Positions 8,619 through 17,134 of a DNA stretch of 64,000 bases are shown one piece after another (position 1 is the first letter of the stretch; the number at the start of each line of letters is the position of its first letter). The notes beneath the pieces are model-generated. The model did not search any database. It had not been told where the DNA came from and saw only the letters and a list, made by a program, of their open reading frames with translations. Source of the stretch: Streptomyces sennicomposti (GTDB lineage: Bacteria; Actinomycetota; Actinomycetes; Streptomycetales; Streptomycetaceae); contig NZ_JAIOAB010000026.1 in NCBI RefSeq assembly GCF_019890635.1, forward strand, positions 1 to 64,000, in the 5' to 3' direction. A program made the position numbers and the translations under genes.

Positions 8619-9713
8619 GTGTCCCTGCCCGCCGACCTGCTGGCCGTCGCGCCGTCACCGTCCCCGTCGGGGTCGCCGGCCGTGACGGTGCCCTCGCTCC
8701 AGGACGCGCAGGAGAGCGCGAACCAGGCGGCGAGCTGGGTGGAGCAGAACTGGTCCACCTGGCTGGCGATCGGCCTGCGGGTGGTGCTGATCCTGGTGAC
8801 AGCGGCCGTGCTGCGGGTGGTGGTCCGGCGGGCGATCACCCAGCTCATCGAGCGGATGAACCGCACCGCGCAGGCGGGCAACGCCGGCACGTCGCTGGGC
8901 GGGCTGCTGGTCAACGCCGAGCGGCGCCGGCAGCGCTCCGCGGCGATCGGCTCGGTGCTGCGCTCGGTGGCGAGCTTCCTGATCATGGGCACCGCCGCGC
9001 TCATGGTGCTCTCCACCTTCCAGATCAACCTCGCCCCGCTGCTGGCGTCGGCCGGTGTGGCAGGCGTGGCGGTCGGTTTCGGCGCCCGCAACCTGGTGAC
9101 GGACTTCCTCTCCGGCGTCTTCATGATCCTGGAGGACCAGTACGGCGTCGGCGACACGATCGACGCGGGCGTGGCCTCCGGCGAGGTGATCGAGGTCGGA
9201 CTGCGGGTGACCAAGCTGCGCGGCGACAACGGCGAGATCTGGTACGTCCGCAACGGCGAGGTCAAGCGGATCGGCAACCTCTCCCAGGGCTGGGCCACGG
9301 CCGGCGTCGACGTGACCGTCAGGGCGAGCGAGGACCTGGACAAGCTGAGGGCGACGCTGACCGAGGTCGCCGAGAAGATGAGCAAGGAAGAGCCCTGGAA
9401 CGAGTTCCTGTGGAGCCCGATCGAGGTGCTGGGCCTGGACAGCGTGCTGATCGACTCGATGGTGGTCCGGGTGTCGGCGAGGACGATGCCGGGCAGGTCG
9501 ACGGCGGTCGAGCGCGAGCTGCGCTGGCGGATCAAGCGGGCCTTCGACGCGGCCGACATCCGCATCGTGGGCGGTGCGACGGCCCCGGCGACGGAGGAGG
9601 AGGCCCCGGACCCGATGGCGACGGTCGCGGCCCCGTCCGTGTTCTCCAACACCGCCTCCCCGCAGGCGGAGGCCGCCGCCCCGATAGTCCCGCAGCGCCC
9701 GGCGCCCAAGTAG
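8619..9713 (+). CDS. Mechanosensitive ion channel, MscS family
   Basis: A 364-aa channel that opens under membrane tension to release solutes in hypo-osmotic shock. Three helices are visible: WLAIGLRVVLILVTAAVLRV, SVLRSVASFLIMGTAALMVL, and the pore helix LASAGVAGVAVGFGARNLV followed by the conserved FLSGVFMILEDQY beta domain. A soluble C-terminal domain follows, then an Ala/Pro/Glu-rich tail. GTG at 8619 was chosen for its GGAGG upstream; the upstream frame (8502) reads through a non-conserved Pro-rich stretch. Confidence 0.9.
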   Translation: MSLPADLLAVAPSPSPSGSPAVTVPSLQDAQESANQAASWVEQNWSTWLAIGLRVVLILVTAAVLRVVVRRAITQLIERMNRTAQAGNAGTSLGGLLVNAERRRQRSAAIGSVLRSVASFLIMGTAALMVLSTFQINLAPLLASAGVAGVAVGFGARNLVTDFLSGVFMILEDQYGVGDTIDAGVASGEVIEVGLRVTKLRGDNGEIWYVRNGEVKRIGNLSQGWATAGVDVTVRASEDLDKLRATLTEVAEKMSKEEPWNEFLWSPIEVLGLDSVLIDSMVVRVSARTMPGRSTAVERELRWRIKRAFDAADIRIVGGATAPATEEEAPDPMATVAAPSVFSNTASPQAEAAAPIVPQRPAPK

Positions 9714-9764
9714 TCCTGGGCGGCACCGGGCGGGCGCGCGTGTCCGCCCGCACGCCCCTTCCGC

Positions 9765-9803
9765 GCCCCCGTGGGCAACGACTCCGTCGCCCCGGGGGCG
9801 TTC
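9765..9803 (+). terminator. Terminator after mscS-type gene
   Basis: GCCCCCG (9765-9771) pairs with CGGGGGC (9793-9799), followed by a short T-containing run. It lies just before the csn promoter and separates the two transcription units. Confidence 0.5.
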
Positions 9804-9807
9804 CGTC

Positions 9808-9837
9808 TTGACGCCCCCTCTACGGCGGGCTTAGGTT
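9808..9837 (+). promoter_or_regulatory. Promoter of the csn operon
   Basis: TTGACG (9808-9813) and TAGGTT (9832-9837) are separated by 18 bp, a good fit to a housekeeping sigma promoter. The predicted start is near 9843, just ahead of the CsnR-like palindrome. Confidence 0.65.
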
Positions 9838-9851
9838 CCTGCCACTCGAAC

Positions 9852-9864
9852 AGGAAACTTTCCT
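9852..9864. promoter_or_regulatory. CsnR-type operator
   Basis: AGGAAACTTTCCT is a perfect 13-bp palindrome about 15 bp downstream of the -10 box and about 40 bp before the regulator start. It matches the AGGAAA-N-TTTCCT operator known for the ROK repressor CsnR in Streptomyces. A degenerate half-site, TAGGTTCCTG, overlaps the -10. Its location implies repression by blocking initiation or clearance. Confidence 0.8.
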
Positions 9865-9905
9865 AACAGTGACCCGAAGCAGGGGTCCCAGGGGGCAGGT
9901 GCGCG

Positions 9906-11138
9906 ATGGCAGGAACCACCGGTACGCCACCGGGCGGCGCCGGCACGCCGGGCACCCCCAGGGTGCTGCGCGCCATGAACGACCGCGCCGCCCTGGACCT
10001 GCTGCTGGAGCACGGCCCGCTCTCGCGCACCCGGATCGGCAAGCTCACCGGGCTGTCCAAGCCGACCGCCTCCCAGCTGCTGGCCCGGCTGGAAGCCGCT
10101 GGGCTGGTCCTGGCCACCGGCACCAGCGAGGGCCGCCCGGGCCCGAACGCCCAGCTGTACGCGGTCAACCCGGCCGCCGCGTACGCCGCCGGCCTCGACG
10201 TCACCCCGCGCCGCATCCGCGCCGCCGTCGCCGACGTCACCGGCCGCACGGTCGGCGCGTACGAGCTGCCCACCCCGGGCCGCCGCCCCGCGCTGCCCGT
10301 CGTACGCCAGGTCGCCGACGCGCTGGACGGCGCGGTCCAGGCCGCCGGGCTGGCCCGCGACGACGTGCGCCGCCTGGTCATCGGCACCCCCGGCGCCTTC
10401 GACCCCAACACCGGCCGGCTGCGCTACGCCTCCCACCTGCCCGGCTGGCACTCCCCCACGATCCTCGACGAGCTGGCCGCCGCGCTGCCGATGCCGGTGG
10501 AGTACGAGAACGACGTCAACCTCGCCGCCGTGGCCGAGCAGCGCCTCGGCGCGGCCCGCGGCCACCGCGACTTCGTGCTGCTGTGGAACCAGGAGGGCCT
10601 GGGCGCCGCCCTGGTCCTCGGCGGCCGGCTGCACCGCGGCTGGACCGGCGGCGCGGGCGAGGTCGGCTTCCTGCCGGTGCCCGGCGCGCCGCTGGTGCGC
10701 CAGGTGACCCGCGCGAACAGCGGCGGCTTCCAGGAGCTGGCCGGCTCCCAGGCGCTCGCGGACCTCGCCCGCGAGCTGGGCGTCGAGGACGTGCCGACGG
10801 GGCCGTACCCGCGGGCCGCCGCGGAACTCCTCGCGCGCGCCGCCGACCACGCGAGCGGCCCGCACCGCGCCCTGCTGACGGCGTACGCGACCCGGCTGGC
10901 CACCGGTCTGGCCTCCCTGGTCTCCGTCCTCGACCCCGAGCTGGTGGTGCTCAGCGGCGCCTCGCTCACCGCCGGCGGCGAGGTGCTGCGCGCCCTGGTC
11001 CAGGCCGAGCTGGAGGAGCTGGCCGCCTCCCGGCCCCGGCTGGTGGTCGGCGAGGTCCGCGACCACCCCGTGCTGCGGGGCGCGCTGGAGAGCGCGCTCG
11101 CGGCCACCCGCGACGAGGTCTTCGACACCTCCCGCTGA
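9906..11138 (+). CDS. csnR: ROK-family repressor of chitosan-oligosaccharide uptake
   Basis: A 410-aa ROK regulator with an N-terminal winged helix (LSRTRIGKLTGLSKPTASQL near residues 35-60) and a sugar-kinase-like domain carrying GLDVTPRRIRAAVADVTG, EYENDVNLAAVAEQRLG and GAGEVGF. The zinc motif of catalytic ROK kinases is absent, fitting a regulator rather than a kinase. Family knowledge: CsnR represses its own operon and chitosanase genes until glucosamine oligosaccharides arrive. The CsnR-like palindrome lies directly upstream and transporter genes follow, which supports this assignment. Start ATG at 9906 has a GCAGGTG element upstream. Confidence 0.88.
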   Translation: MAGTTGTPPGGAGTPGTPRVLRAMNDRAALDLLLEHGPLSRTRIGKLTGLSKPTASQLLARLEAAGLVLATGTSEGRPGPNAQLYAVNPAAAYAAGLDVTPRRIRAAVADVTGRTVGAYELPTPGRRPALPVVRQVADALDGAVQAAGLARDDVRRLVIGTPGAFDPNTGRLRYASHLPGWHSPTILDELAAALPMPVEYENDVNLAAVAEQRLGAARGHRDFVLLWNQEGLGAALVLGGRLHRGWTGGAGEVGFLPVPGAPLVRQVTRANSGGFQELAGSQALADLARELGVEDVPTGPYPRAAAELLARAADHASGPHRALLTAYATRLATGLASLVSVLDPELVVLSGASLTAGGEVLRALVQAELEELAASRPRLVVGEVRDHPVLRGALESALAATRDEVFDTSR

Positions 11139-11204
11139 ACCGGCCGCCCCCGTCCGAGCCCCCCGCACGTCCCGCCCGTCCGCCCGCCCAGTGGAGATCC
11201 AGCC

Positions 11205-12551
11205 ATGCCCGAAGTGTCCCGGAAGCCGCACAGAGCGGCCCTCGCCGCGGCCTGCGCCACCATGGCGCTGCTCGCCACCGCCTCCTGCACCGGCCAGTCG
11301 AACGCCGGCGCGACCGACGACGCCTCCAAGGAGACGACGATCACCTTCTGGCACGCCTGGAGCGCGCCGAACGAGGTCGCGGCCGTCAAGGCGCTGATCG
11401 CCGGCTTCGAGAAGGCGCACCCCAACATCCACGTCGACGTCGTCGGCAACATGACCGACGACAAGATCAACCAGGCGCTGCGCGCCGGCGGCGACAAGGC
11501 CCCGGACGTGATCTCCTCCTTCACCACCAACAACGTGGGCAAGTTCTGCTCCTCGGGCGCGCTGGTCGACCTGAACCCGTTCTTCGAGAAGTCGGGCGTC
11601 GATCCGCAGCGGACGTTCCCGAAGGCGATGAACGAGTACACCCAGTTCGACGGCAAGCGCTGCGCCGCGCCGCTGCTGGGCGACGCGTACGGGCTGTACT
11701 ACAACAAGACGGCGTTCGAGAAGGCGGGGATCGAGCAGCCGCCGAAGACCTGGTCCGAGCTGGAGGCCGACGCCAAGAAGCTGACGATCCCGGACGGGGA
11801 CGGATTCAAGCGGCTCGGGTTCATGCCGGACTACCACGGCTGGGAGACCACGACCGAGCACTACCTCGCGCAGTTCTCCCCGGCCTACTTCGACGCGGAC
11901 GGCAAGTCGAACGTCGCCGGGGACCCCGCTTTCGAGCAGGCGTTCACGATGCAGAAGAAGCTGGTGGACGACCTCGGCGGCTTCCGGAAGCTGGAGCGGT
12001 TCCGGGCGACGCTCGGCGACGAGTGGGGCGCCAAGCACCCCTTCCACACCGGCCAGGTGGCCATGCAGCTGGACGGCGAGTGGCGGCTCGGGATGGCCGA
12101 GGAGGCGGGGCCGGACTTCGAGATCGGCGTCGCCCCGCTGCCCGTCCCGGACGACCAGGTCGGCCAGTACGGCAAGGGCTACCTGACCGGCACCATCACC
12201 GGCATCGCCGCCACCAGCCGCAAGCAGAACGCGGCCTGGGAGTTCGTCCGGTACATCACCACGGACACCGACGCGGTGGTCGGCTTCGCCAACGACATCC
12301 ACAACGTGCCCTCCACGCTGGCCGCGCTGAAGTCGCCGAAGCTGACGTACGACCCGCGGTTCAAGACGTTCCTCGACATCGCGGCGAACGCCCACTCGAC
12401 CACCACGCCGGCCTCCGTCAACGGCGGCCAGTACCTGGTGACGATCCAGCAGTTCGGCTACGACTACGAGAGCGGCAAGGAGAAGGACCTGAAGGCCGGT
12501 CTGAAGAAGACGGCCGCGCAGATCGACACGGACATCGCGCAGGCGGAGTAG
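11205..12551 (+). CDS. csnE: Extracellular sugar-binding lipoprotein of the csn ABC importer
   Basis: A 448-aa solute-binding protein of the type 1 sugar family. The N-terminus has a basic region, a hydrophobic core and the lipobox-like LATASC with Cys near residue 29, so it should be membrane-anchored on the outside. The mature part starts ITFWHAWSAPNEVAAVKALI, typical of oligosaccharide binders. By position after csnR it should bind chitosan-derived glucosamine oligosaccharides. A gap of only 6 nt to the first permease shows operon structure. Confidence 0.88.
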   Translation: MPEVSRKPHRAALAAACATMALLATASCTGQSNAGATDDASKETTITFWHAWSAPNEVAAVKALIAGFEKAHPNIHVDVVGNMTDDKINQALRAGGDKAPDVISSFTTNNVGKFCSSGALVDLNPFFEKSGVDPQRTFPKAMNEYTQFDGKRCAAPLLGDAYGLYYNKTAFEKAGIEQPPKTWSELEADAKKLTIPDGDGFKRLGFMPDYHGWETTTEHYLAQFSPAYFDADGKSNVAGDPAFEQAFTMQKKLVDDLGGFRKLERFRATLGDEWGAKHPFHTGQVAMQLDGEWRLGMAEEAGPDFEIGVAPLPVPDDQVGQYGKGYLTGTITGIAATSRKQNAAWEFVRYITTDTDAVVGFANDIHNVPSTLAALKSPKLTYDPRFKTFLDIAANAHSTTTPASVNGGQYLVTIQQFGYDYESGKEKDLKAGLKKTAAQIDTDIAQAE

Positions 12552-12557
12552 CGCACG

Positions 12558-13499
12558 ATGACCACCGTCACCCTGGCGTCCAAACGCCGTCGCGCGGCGC
12601 TGAAGACCCTCGCCTTCATGTCGCCCTGGCTGATCGGCTTCGCGGTCTTCTTCGCGTATCCGCTGATCTCCACCGTCTACTTCTCGTTCATGCACTACGA
12701 CGGCTTCAACCCGCCGACCTGGAGCGGCGGGAAGAACTGGCGGTACGTGTTCGAGCACTACCCGCTGTTCTGGCCGGCGCTGCGCAACACGCTGTGGCTG
12801 GTGCTGGTCACGGTCACCCTGCGGGTGGTCTTCGGGCTGGGCGTGGGCCTGCTGATCACCAGGATCAAGACCGGTACGGGCGTCTTCCGCACCCTGTTCT
12901 ACCTGCCCTACCTCGCCCCGCCGGTCGCGGCGACCATGGCCTTCGCCTTCCTGCTCAACCCGGGCACCGGGCCGGTGAACTCGCTGCTGGAGAAGACCGG
13001 CATCCCGGCGCCCGGCTGGTTCAACGACCCCTCCTGGTCCAAGCCGGCCCTCACCCTGCTCTTCCTGTGGGGCATCGGCGATCTGATGGTCATCTTCATG
13101 GCCGCGCTGCTGGACGTGCCCGCCGAGCAGTACGAGGCCGCCGAACTGGACGGCGCCTCGCCCTGGCAGCGCTTCCGGTACGTCACGCTGCCCAACATCT
13201 CGCCGATCGTGATGTTCGCGGTGGTCACCGGGGTGATCCAGGTGATGCAGTGCTACACCCAGCCGCTGGTCGCCGGGAAGGTCGCCTCCGGGGTGATCCA
13301 GGGCGCCGGCGCCCAGTTCGAGCCCGGCTATCCCGACAAGTCCACCCTCACCCTCCCCCAGCTCGTGTACAACCTCGGCTTCCAGCGCTTCGACTACGGC
13401 TCGGCCTGTGTGGTCGCGCTGGTCCTGTTCGCCCTGTCGATGGCGTTCACCGCGTTCCTGATGCGGCGCCGGGGCGGTCTCATCCAGGCAGGTGACTGA
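12558..13499 (+). CDS. csnF: Sugar ABC transporter permease (MalF-type)
   Basis: A 313-aa inner-membrane permease with about six helices and the EAA loop EQYEAAELDGASPWQRF near residues 190-210, which contacts an ATPase. It partners the following permease. No ATPase gene is in the operon; Streptomyces CUT1 sugar importers usually share the distant MsiK ATPase. It ends 2 nt before the next start. Confidence 0.92.
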   Translation: MTTVTLASKRRRAALKTLAFMSPWLIGFAVFFAYPLISTVYFSFMHYDGFNPPTWSGGKNWRYVFEHYPLFWPALRNTLWLVLVTVTLRVVFGLGVGLLITRIKTGTGVFRTLFYLPYLAPPVAATMAFAFLLNPGTGPVNSLLEKTGIPAPGWFNDPSWSKPALTLLFLWGIGDLMVIFMAALLDVPAEQYEAAELDGASPWQRFRYVTLPNISPIVMFAVVTGVIQVMQCYTQPLVAGKVASGVIQGAGAQFEPGYPDKSTLTLPQLVYNLGFQRFDYGSACVVALVLFALSMAFTAFLMRRRGGLIQAGD

Positions 13500-13501
13500 C
13501 G

Positions 13502-14395
13502 ATGACCCAAGTGCTCCGGCCGCCCGCCGCGATCGAGGCGCCCGTGCCGCCCGCCGAGCGCACCGCCCGCCGCAGGGCCGCCCTGGAGTGGATCGCGGTG
13601 CACGCGCTCGGCGTGGCCGCCGCCCTGTTCTTCGTGCTGCCGTTCGTGTTCGTGCTGCTGACCTCGCTGATGAGCGACAGCCAGGCGCTCAGCCGCGACC
13701 TGATCCCGCACACCTGGCAGTGGGACAACTACCGCAAGGTGTTCGACACCCCGGGCTTCCTCACCTGGTGGCGCAACACCCTGCTCTACGCCGGACTCGG
13801 CACCGTGCTCACCGTGCTCTCCTCGGTCCCGGTGGCGTACGCGCTGGCCAAGTTCCGCTTCCGGGGCCGGAATCTGTCGCTGATGCTGGTGATCTCGATG
13901 ATGATGCTGCCCCCGCAGGTGGTCGTCATCCCGATGTACCTGTTCTGGGCCAAGCAGCTCGACCTGTCCGGCACGCTGTGGCCGCTGATCGTCCCGATGG
14001 CGTTCGGCGACGCGTTCTCCATCTTCCTGCTGCGGCAGTTCCTGACGACCATCCCGAACGAGTACCTGGACGCGGCGCGCGTGGACGGCTGCGGCGAACT
14101 GCGCACCCTCGTCCGGGTCGTCCTGCCGATGGCGAAGCCGGGCATCGCGGCCATCGCCCTGTTCCAGTTCTTCGCCGCCTGGAACGACTACTTCGGCCCG
14201 CAGATCTACGCCTCGGAGAACCCCGGCGCCTGGACCCTGTCCTACGGCCTGGAGTCCTTCAAGGGCGCCCACCACACCGACTGGAACCTCACCATGGCCG
14301 CCACCGTGCTGGTCATGGCCCCCGTGATCCTCGTGTTCTTCTTCGCCCAGAAGGCGTTCGTCGAGGGCGTCACGCTCACCGGAGTAAAGGGTTAG
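13502..14395 (+). CDS. csnG: Sugar ABC transporter permease (MalG-type)
   Basis: A 297-aa permease with six predicted helices and the EAA-like loop PNEYLDAARVDGCGELRTL near residues 182-202. It is the second half of the heterodimeric channel of the csn importer, with csnF. It starts 2 nt after csnF and ends 6 nt before the GH4 gene, so the operon is tight. Confidence 0.92.
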   Translation: MTQVLRPPAAIEAPVPPAERTARRRAALEWIAVHALGVAAALFFVLPFVFVLLTSLMSDSQALSRDLIPHTWQWDNYRKVFDTPGFLTWWRNTLLYAGLGTVLTVLSSVPVAYALAKFRFRGRNLSLMLVISMMMLPPQVVVIPMYLFWAKQLDLSGTLWPLIVPMAFGDAFSIFLLRQFLTTIPNEYLDAARVDGCGELRTLVRVVLPMAKPGIAAIALFQFFAAWNDYFGPQIYASENPGAWTLSYGLESFKGAHHTDWNLTMAATVLVMAPVILVFFFAQKAFVEGVTLTGVKG

Positions 14396-14401
14396 ACGAC
14401 A

Positions 14402-15667
14402 GTGAAACTCACCGTGGTCGGCGGCGGTTCGACCTACACGCCCGAACTCATCGACGGCTTCGCCCGCCTCAGGGACACCCTCCCCGTCGAGGAACTGGTC
14501 CTGGTGGACCCGGCGGCCGACCGGCTGGAGCTGGTCGGCGGCCTGGCCCGGCGGATCTTCGCCAAGCAGGGCCACCCCGGCCGGATCACCACCACCGCCG
14601 ACCTGGACGCGGGCGTGGCCGGCGCCGACGCCGTGCTGCTCCAGCTGCGCGTCGGCGGCCAGGCGGCCCGGCAGCAGGACGAGACCTGGCCGCTGGAGTG
14701 CGGCTGCGTCGGCCAGGAGACCACCGGAGCGGGCGGCCTCGCCAAGGCGCTGCGCACCGTGCCCGTCGTCCTGGACATCGCCGAACGGGTGCGCCGCGCC
14801 AACCCGGACGCCTGGATCATCGACTTCACCAACCCGGTCGGCATCGTCACCCGCGCCCTCCTCCAGGCCGGGCACCGCGCGGTGGGCCTGTGCAACGTGG
14901 CGATCGGCTTCCAGCGCAAGTTCGCCGCCCTGCTGGACGTGGCCCCGCACGAGGTCCACCTCGACCACGTGGGCCTCAACCACCTCACCTGGGAGACCGG
15001 GGTGCGCCTGGGCGGCCCCGAGGGCGAGGACGTGCTGCCGCGGCTGCTGGCCGAGCACGGCGAGCGGATCGCCGGGGACCTGCACCTGCCCCGCCCCCTC
15101 CTGGACCGCCTCGGCGTCGTCCCCTCCTACTACCTGCGCTACTACTACGCCCACGACCAGGTGGTGGAGGAGCTGCGCGAGGGGCCGTCGCGGGCCGCGC
15201 GGGTCGCCGCCATGGAGCGGGAGCTGCTGACGATGTACGGCGACCCGGAGCTGGCGGAGAAGCCGGCGCTGCTCGCCCAGCGCGGCGGCGCCTTCTACTC
15301 GGAGGCCGCCGTGGACCTCGCCGCGGCCCTGCTCGGCGGCGCCGGCAGCCCGTACCAGGTCGTCAACACGCTCAACCGGGGCACGCTGCCCTTCCTGCCG
15401 GACGACGCGGTGATCGAGGTGCAGGCGGCGGTCGGCGCGAACGGCGCGGTCCCGCTGCCCGTCGCCCCGCTGGACCCGCTGTACGCGGGACTGGTGGCGA
15501 ACGTGACGGCGTACGAGGAACTCGCCCTGGACGCGGCGCTGCGCGGCGGCCGGGAGCGGGTCTTCGAGGCGCTGCTCGCCCACCCCCTGATCGGCCAGTA
15601 CGCCTACGCCGAGACCCTCACCGACCAGCTGATCGCACACAACCGGGAGCACCTCGCGTGGGCCTGA
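14402..15667 (+). CDS. csnH: GH4-family 6-phospho-beta-glucosidase-like glycosidase
   Basis: A 421-aa NAD(+)- and metal-dependent glycosidase of family GH4. It has the N-terminal Rossmann motif VVGGGSTYTPELIDG, DFTNPVGIV near residue 140, the CNVAIGF region near 163, and GLNHLTW. GH4 enzymes hydrolyse intracellular phosphorylated or free disaccharides by an oxidation-elimination mechanism. In the csn operon it probably acts on imported amino-sugar oligosaccharides, which is inference from context. Start is GTG at 14402; the 3' end overlaps csnK. Confidence 0.87.
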   Translation: MKLTVVGGGSTYTPELIDGFARLRDTLPVEELVLVDPAADRLELVGGLARRIFAKQGHPGRITTTADLDAGVAGADAVLLQLRVGGQAARQQDETWPLECGCVGQETTGAGGLAKALRTVPVVLDIAERVRRANPDAWIIDFTNPVGIVTRALLQAGHRAVGLCNVAIGFQRKFAALLDVAPHEVHLDHVGLNHLTWETGVRLGGPEGEDVLPRLLAEHGERIAGDLHLPRPLLDRLGVVPSYYLRYYYAHDQVVEELREGPSRAARVAAMERELLTMYGDPELAEKPALLAQRGGAFYSEAAVDLAAALLGGAGSPYQVVNTLNRGTLPFLPDDAVIEVQAAVGANGAVPLPVAPLDPLYAGLVANVTAYEELALDAALRGGRERVFEALLAHPLIGQYAYAETLTDQLIAHNREHLAWA

Positions 15668-16629
15668 CCGCAAGCGTCCTCGCCATCGACGCGGGCAACA
15701 GCAAGACCGACGTCGCGGTCGTGGCGGCCGACGGCGCCGTCCTGGCCACGGCCCGCGGCGGCGGCTTCCGGCCCCCGACCGTGGGCGTCGAGACGGCGGT
15801 GGACGTCCTGGCGGACGCGGTCGGCCGGGCGTACGCGGCGGCCGGGGTCACCTCCGTCGCGCATGTCTCGGCGTGTCTGGCCAACGCCGATCTCCCGGTG
15901 GAGGAGGAGCGGTTGGCGGCCGCGCTGCACGCGCGCGCGTGGGGCGCGCGGGTGGAGGTCCGCAACGACACGTTCGCGATCCTGCGGGCCGGGGTGGCCG
16001 AGCCGCGCGGGGTGGCGGTGGTGTGCGGGGCCGGCATCAACTGCGTCGGTATGCGCCCCGACGGCCGCACCGCGCGCTTCCCGGCGATCGGCCGGATCTC
16101 CGGCGACTGGGGCGGCGGCTGGGCCCTGGCGGAGGAGGCGCTGTGGCACGCCGCGCGCGCCGAGGACGGCCGCGGCGAGCCGACGGCGCTGGCCCGCACC
16201 CTGCCCGGCCACTTCGGCCTCGACTCCATGTACGCGCTGATCGAGGCGCTGCACCTGGAGCACGTGGAGCTGCGCCGCCGGCACGAGCTGACGCCCGTGC
16301 TGTTCCGCACGGCGGCCGAGGGCGACACCGTCGCCCGCTCGATCGTGGACCGGCTGGCCGAGGAGGTGGTGGCCATGGCGGCGGTCGCGCTGACCCGGCT
16401 GGACCTGCTGGCCGACAAGACGCCGGTGCTGCTCGGCGGCAGCGTCCTGGCCGCCCGCCATCCGCAGCTGGACGACGGCGTCCGCCGCCTGCTCGCCGAG
16501 CGCGCGCCGAACGCGGCGCCCCGCGTGGTGACGGCGCCGCCGGTGCTCGGCGCGGCCCTGCTGGGCCTGGACCACGTGGGCGCCGCCCCGGAGGTCCAGG
16601 AGCGGGTGCGGGCGTACTACGAGGGTTGA
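15658..16629 (+). CDS. csnK: N-acetylglucosamine/glucosamine kinase-like ATPase (BadF/BcrA family)
   Basis: A 323-aa sugar kinase of the BadF/BadG/BcrA ATPase fold. Visible motifs are IDAGNSKTDVAVV (phosphate 1), RNDTFAILR, VVCGAGINCVG and ISGDWGGG. It should phosphorylate the amino sugar released by CsnH for entry into central amino-sugar metabolism. GTG at 15658 overlaps the csnH stop by 10 nt, indicating translational coupling; a longer open frame upstream is the shadow of csnH. A strong hairpin follows the stop. Confidence 0.87.
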   Translation: MGLTASVLAIDAGNSKTDVAVVAADGAVLATARGGGFRPPTVGVETAVDVLADAVGRAYAAAGVTSVAHVSACLANADLPVEEERLAAALHARAWGARVEVRNDTFAILRAGVAEPRGVAVVCGAGINCVGMRPDGRTARFPAIGRISGDWGGGWALAEEALWHAARAEDGRGEPTALARTLPGHFGLDSMYALIEALHLEHVELRRRHELTPVLFRTAAEGDTVARSIVDRLAEEVVAMAAVALTRLDLLADKTPVLLGGSVLAARHPQLDDGVRRLLAERAPNAAPRVVTAPPVLGAALLGLDHVGAAPEVQERVRAYYEG

Positions 16630-16630
16630 C

Positions 16631-16655
16631 GGCCCCGCGCACGGCGAGCGGGGCC
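16631..16655 (+). terminator. Terminator of the csn operon
   Basis: GGCCCCGC (16631-16638) pairs perfectly with GCGGGGCC (16648-16655) with a 9-nt loop, immediately after the csnK stop. Confidence 0.75.
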
Positions 16656-17134
16656 GCGACCGGGCCCTTCCGCCGGCGGTGGTTCACCCGCTCGAACGGC
16701 CGGACGAGGGCGGCCGGACGAGGGCGGCCAGGACGAGGCCGGCCAGGCCGCCACGGCGTCGTGCGGCGGACCGGCCGGCTCGGCGCGGTCCGCGCGCGCC
16801 CACGAGCGGACGTCCCTGACGCCCTCCCCGGCCGGGCGCCGTCGGCGACGACTCCCCGGGGCACGGCGAAGTCGTCCGGGACGCTTGTCGGTCCGGCCGT
16901 CCGGCAAGGCCGACGACCCGTTCCGGGAAGGCCTTCGGGTCCGCGGTGGAACCGAACCGTTCCCCCCGGCGTATACATGGGCAGGGGATCGTGCGGCACA
17001 CGAGCCCGCACCCACCGCACCGGTCACCGCGCGGCGGCCGCGCTGCGATCGAATCAAGATCGAGTGAAGCCGGTGCGGATGTCGGTGCCGACAGGGATAC
17101 TTGCGGCGACGGATGACCACGGGGGAGGTCAGCA
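16656..17134. other. Intergenic region ahead of the glnX-pknG operon
   Basis: About 480 bp with no supportable gene. It holds a 14-bp tandem repeat GGCCGGACGAGGGC at 16698-16711 and 16712-16725 with a degenerate third copy, and an AT-richer patch near 16970. Near its end is an inverted repeat TGTCGG-TG-CCGACA (17080-17093) next to a possible -10, GATACT (17096-17101). A Shine-Dalgarno GGGGGAGG precedes the glnX start. Confidence 0.55.
17080..17101 (+). promoter_or_regulatory. Candidate glnX promoter with inverted repeat
   Basis: The inverted repeat TGTCGG-TG-CCGACA lies directly upstream of GATACT, about 35 nt before the glnX GTG. The -35 is not recognisable. The placement would suit an operator between -35 and -10, but this is inference. 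Confidence 0.35.

Noticed and set aside
16885..17067. 60-codon ORF between csnK and glnX
   Set aside because: No Shine-Dalgarno, no domain, and GC third-position pattern is not consistent; it lies in the glnX upstream region.
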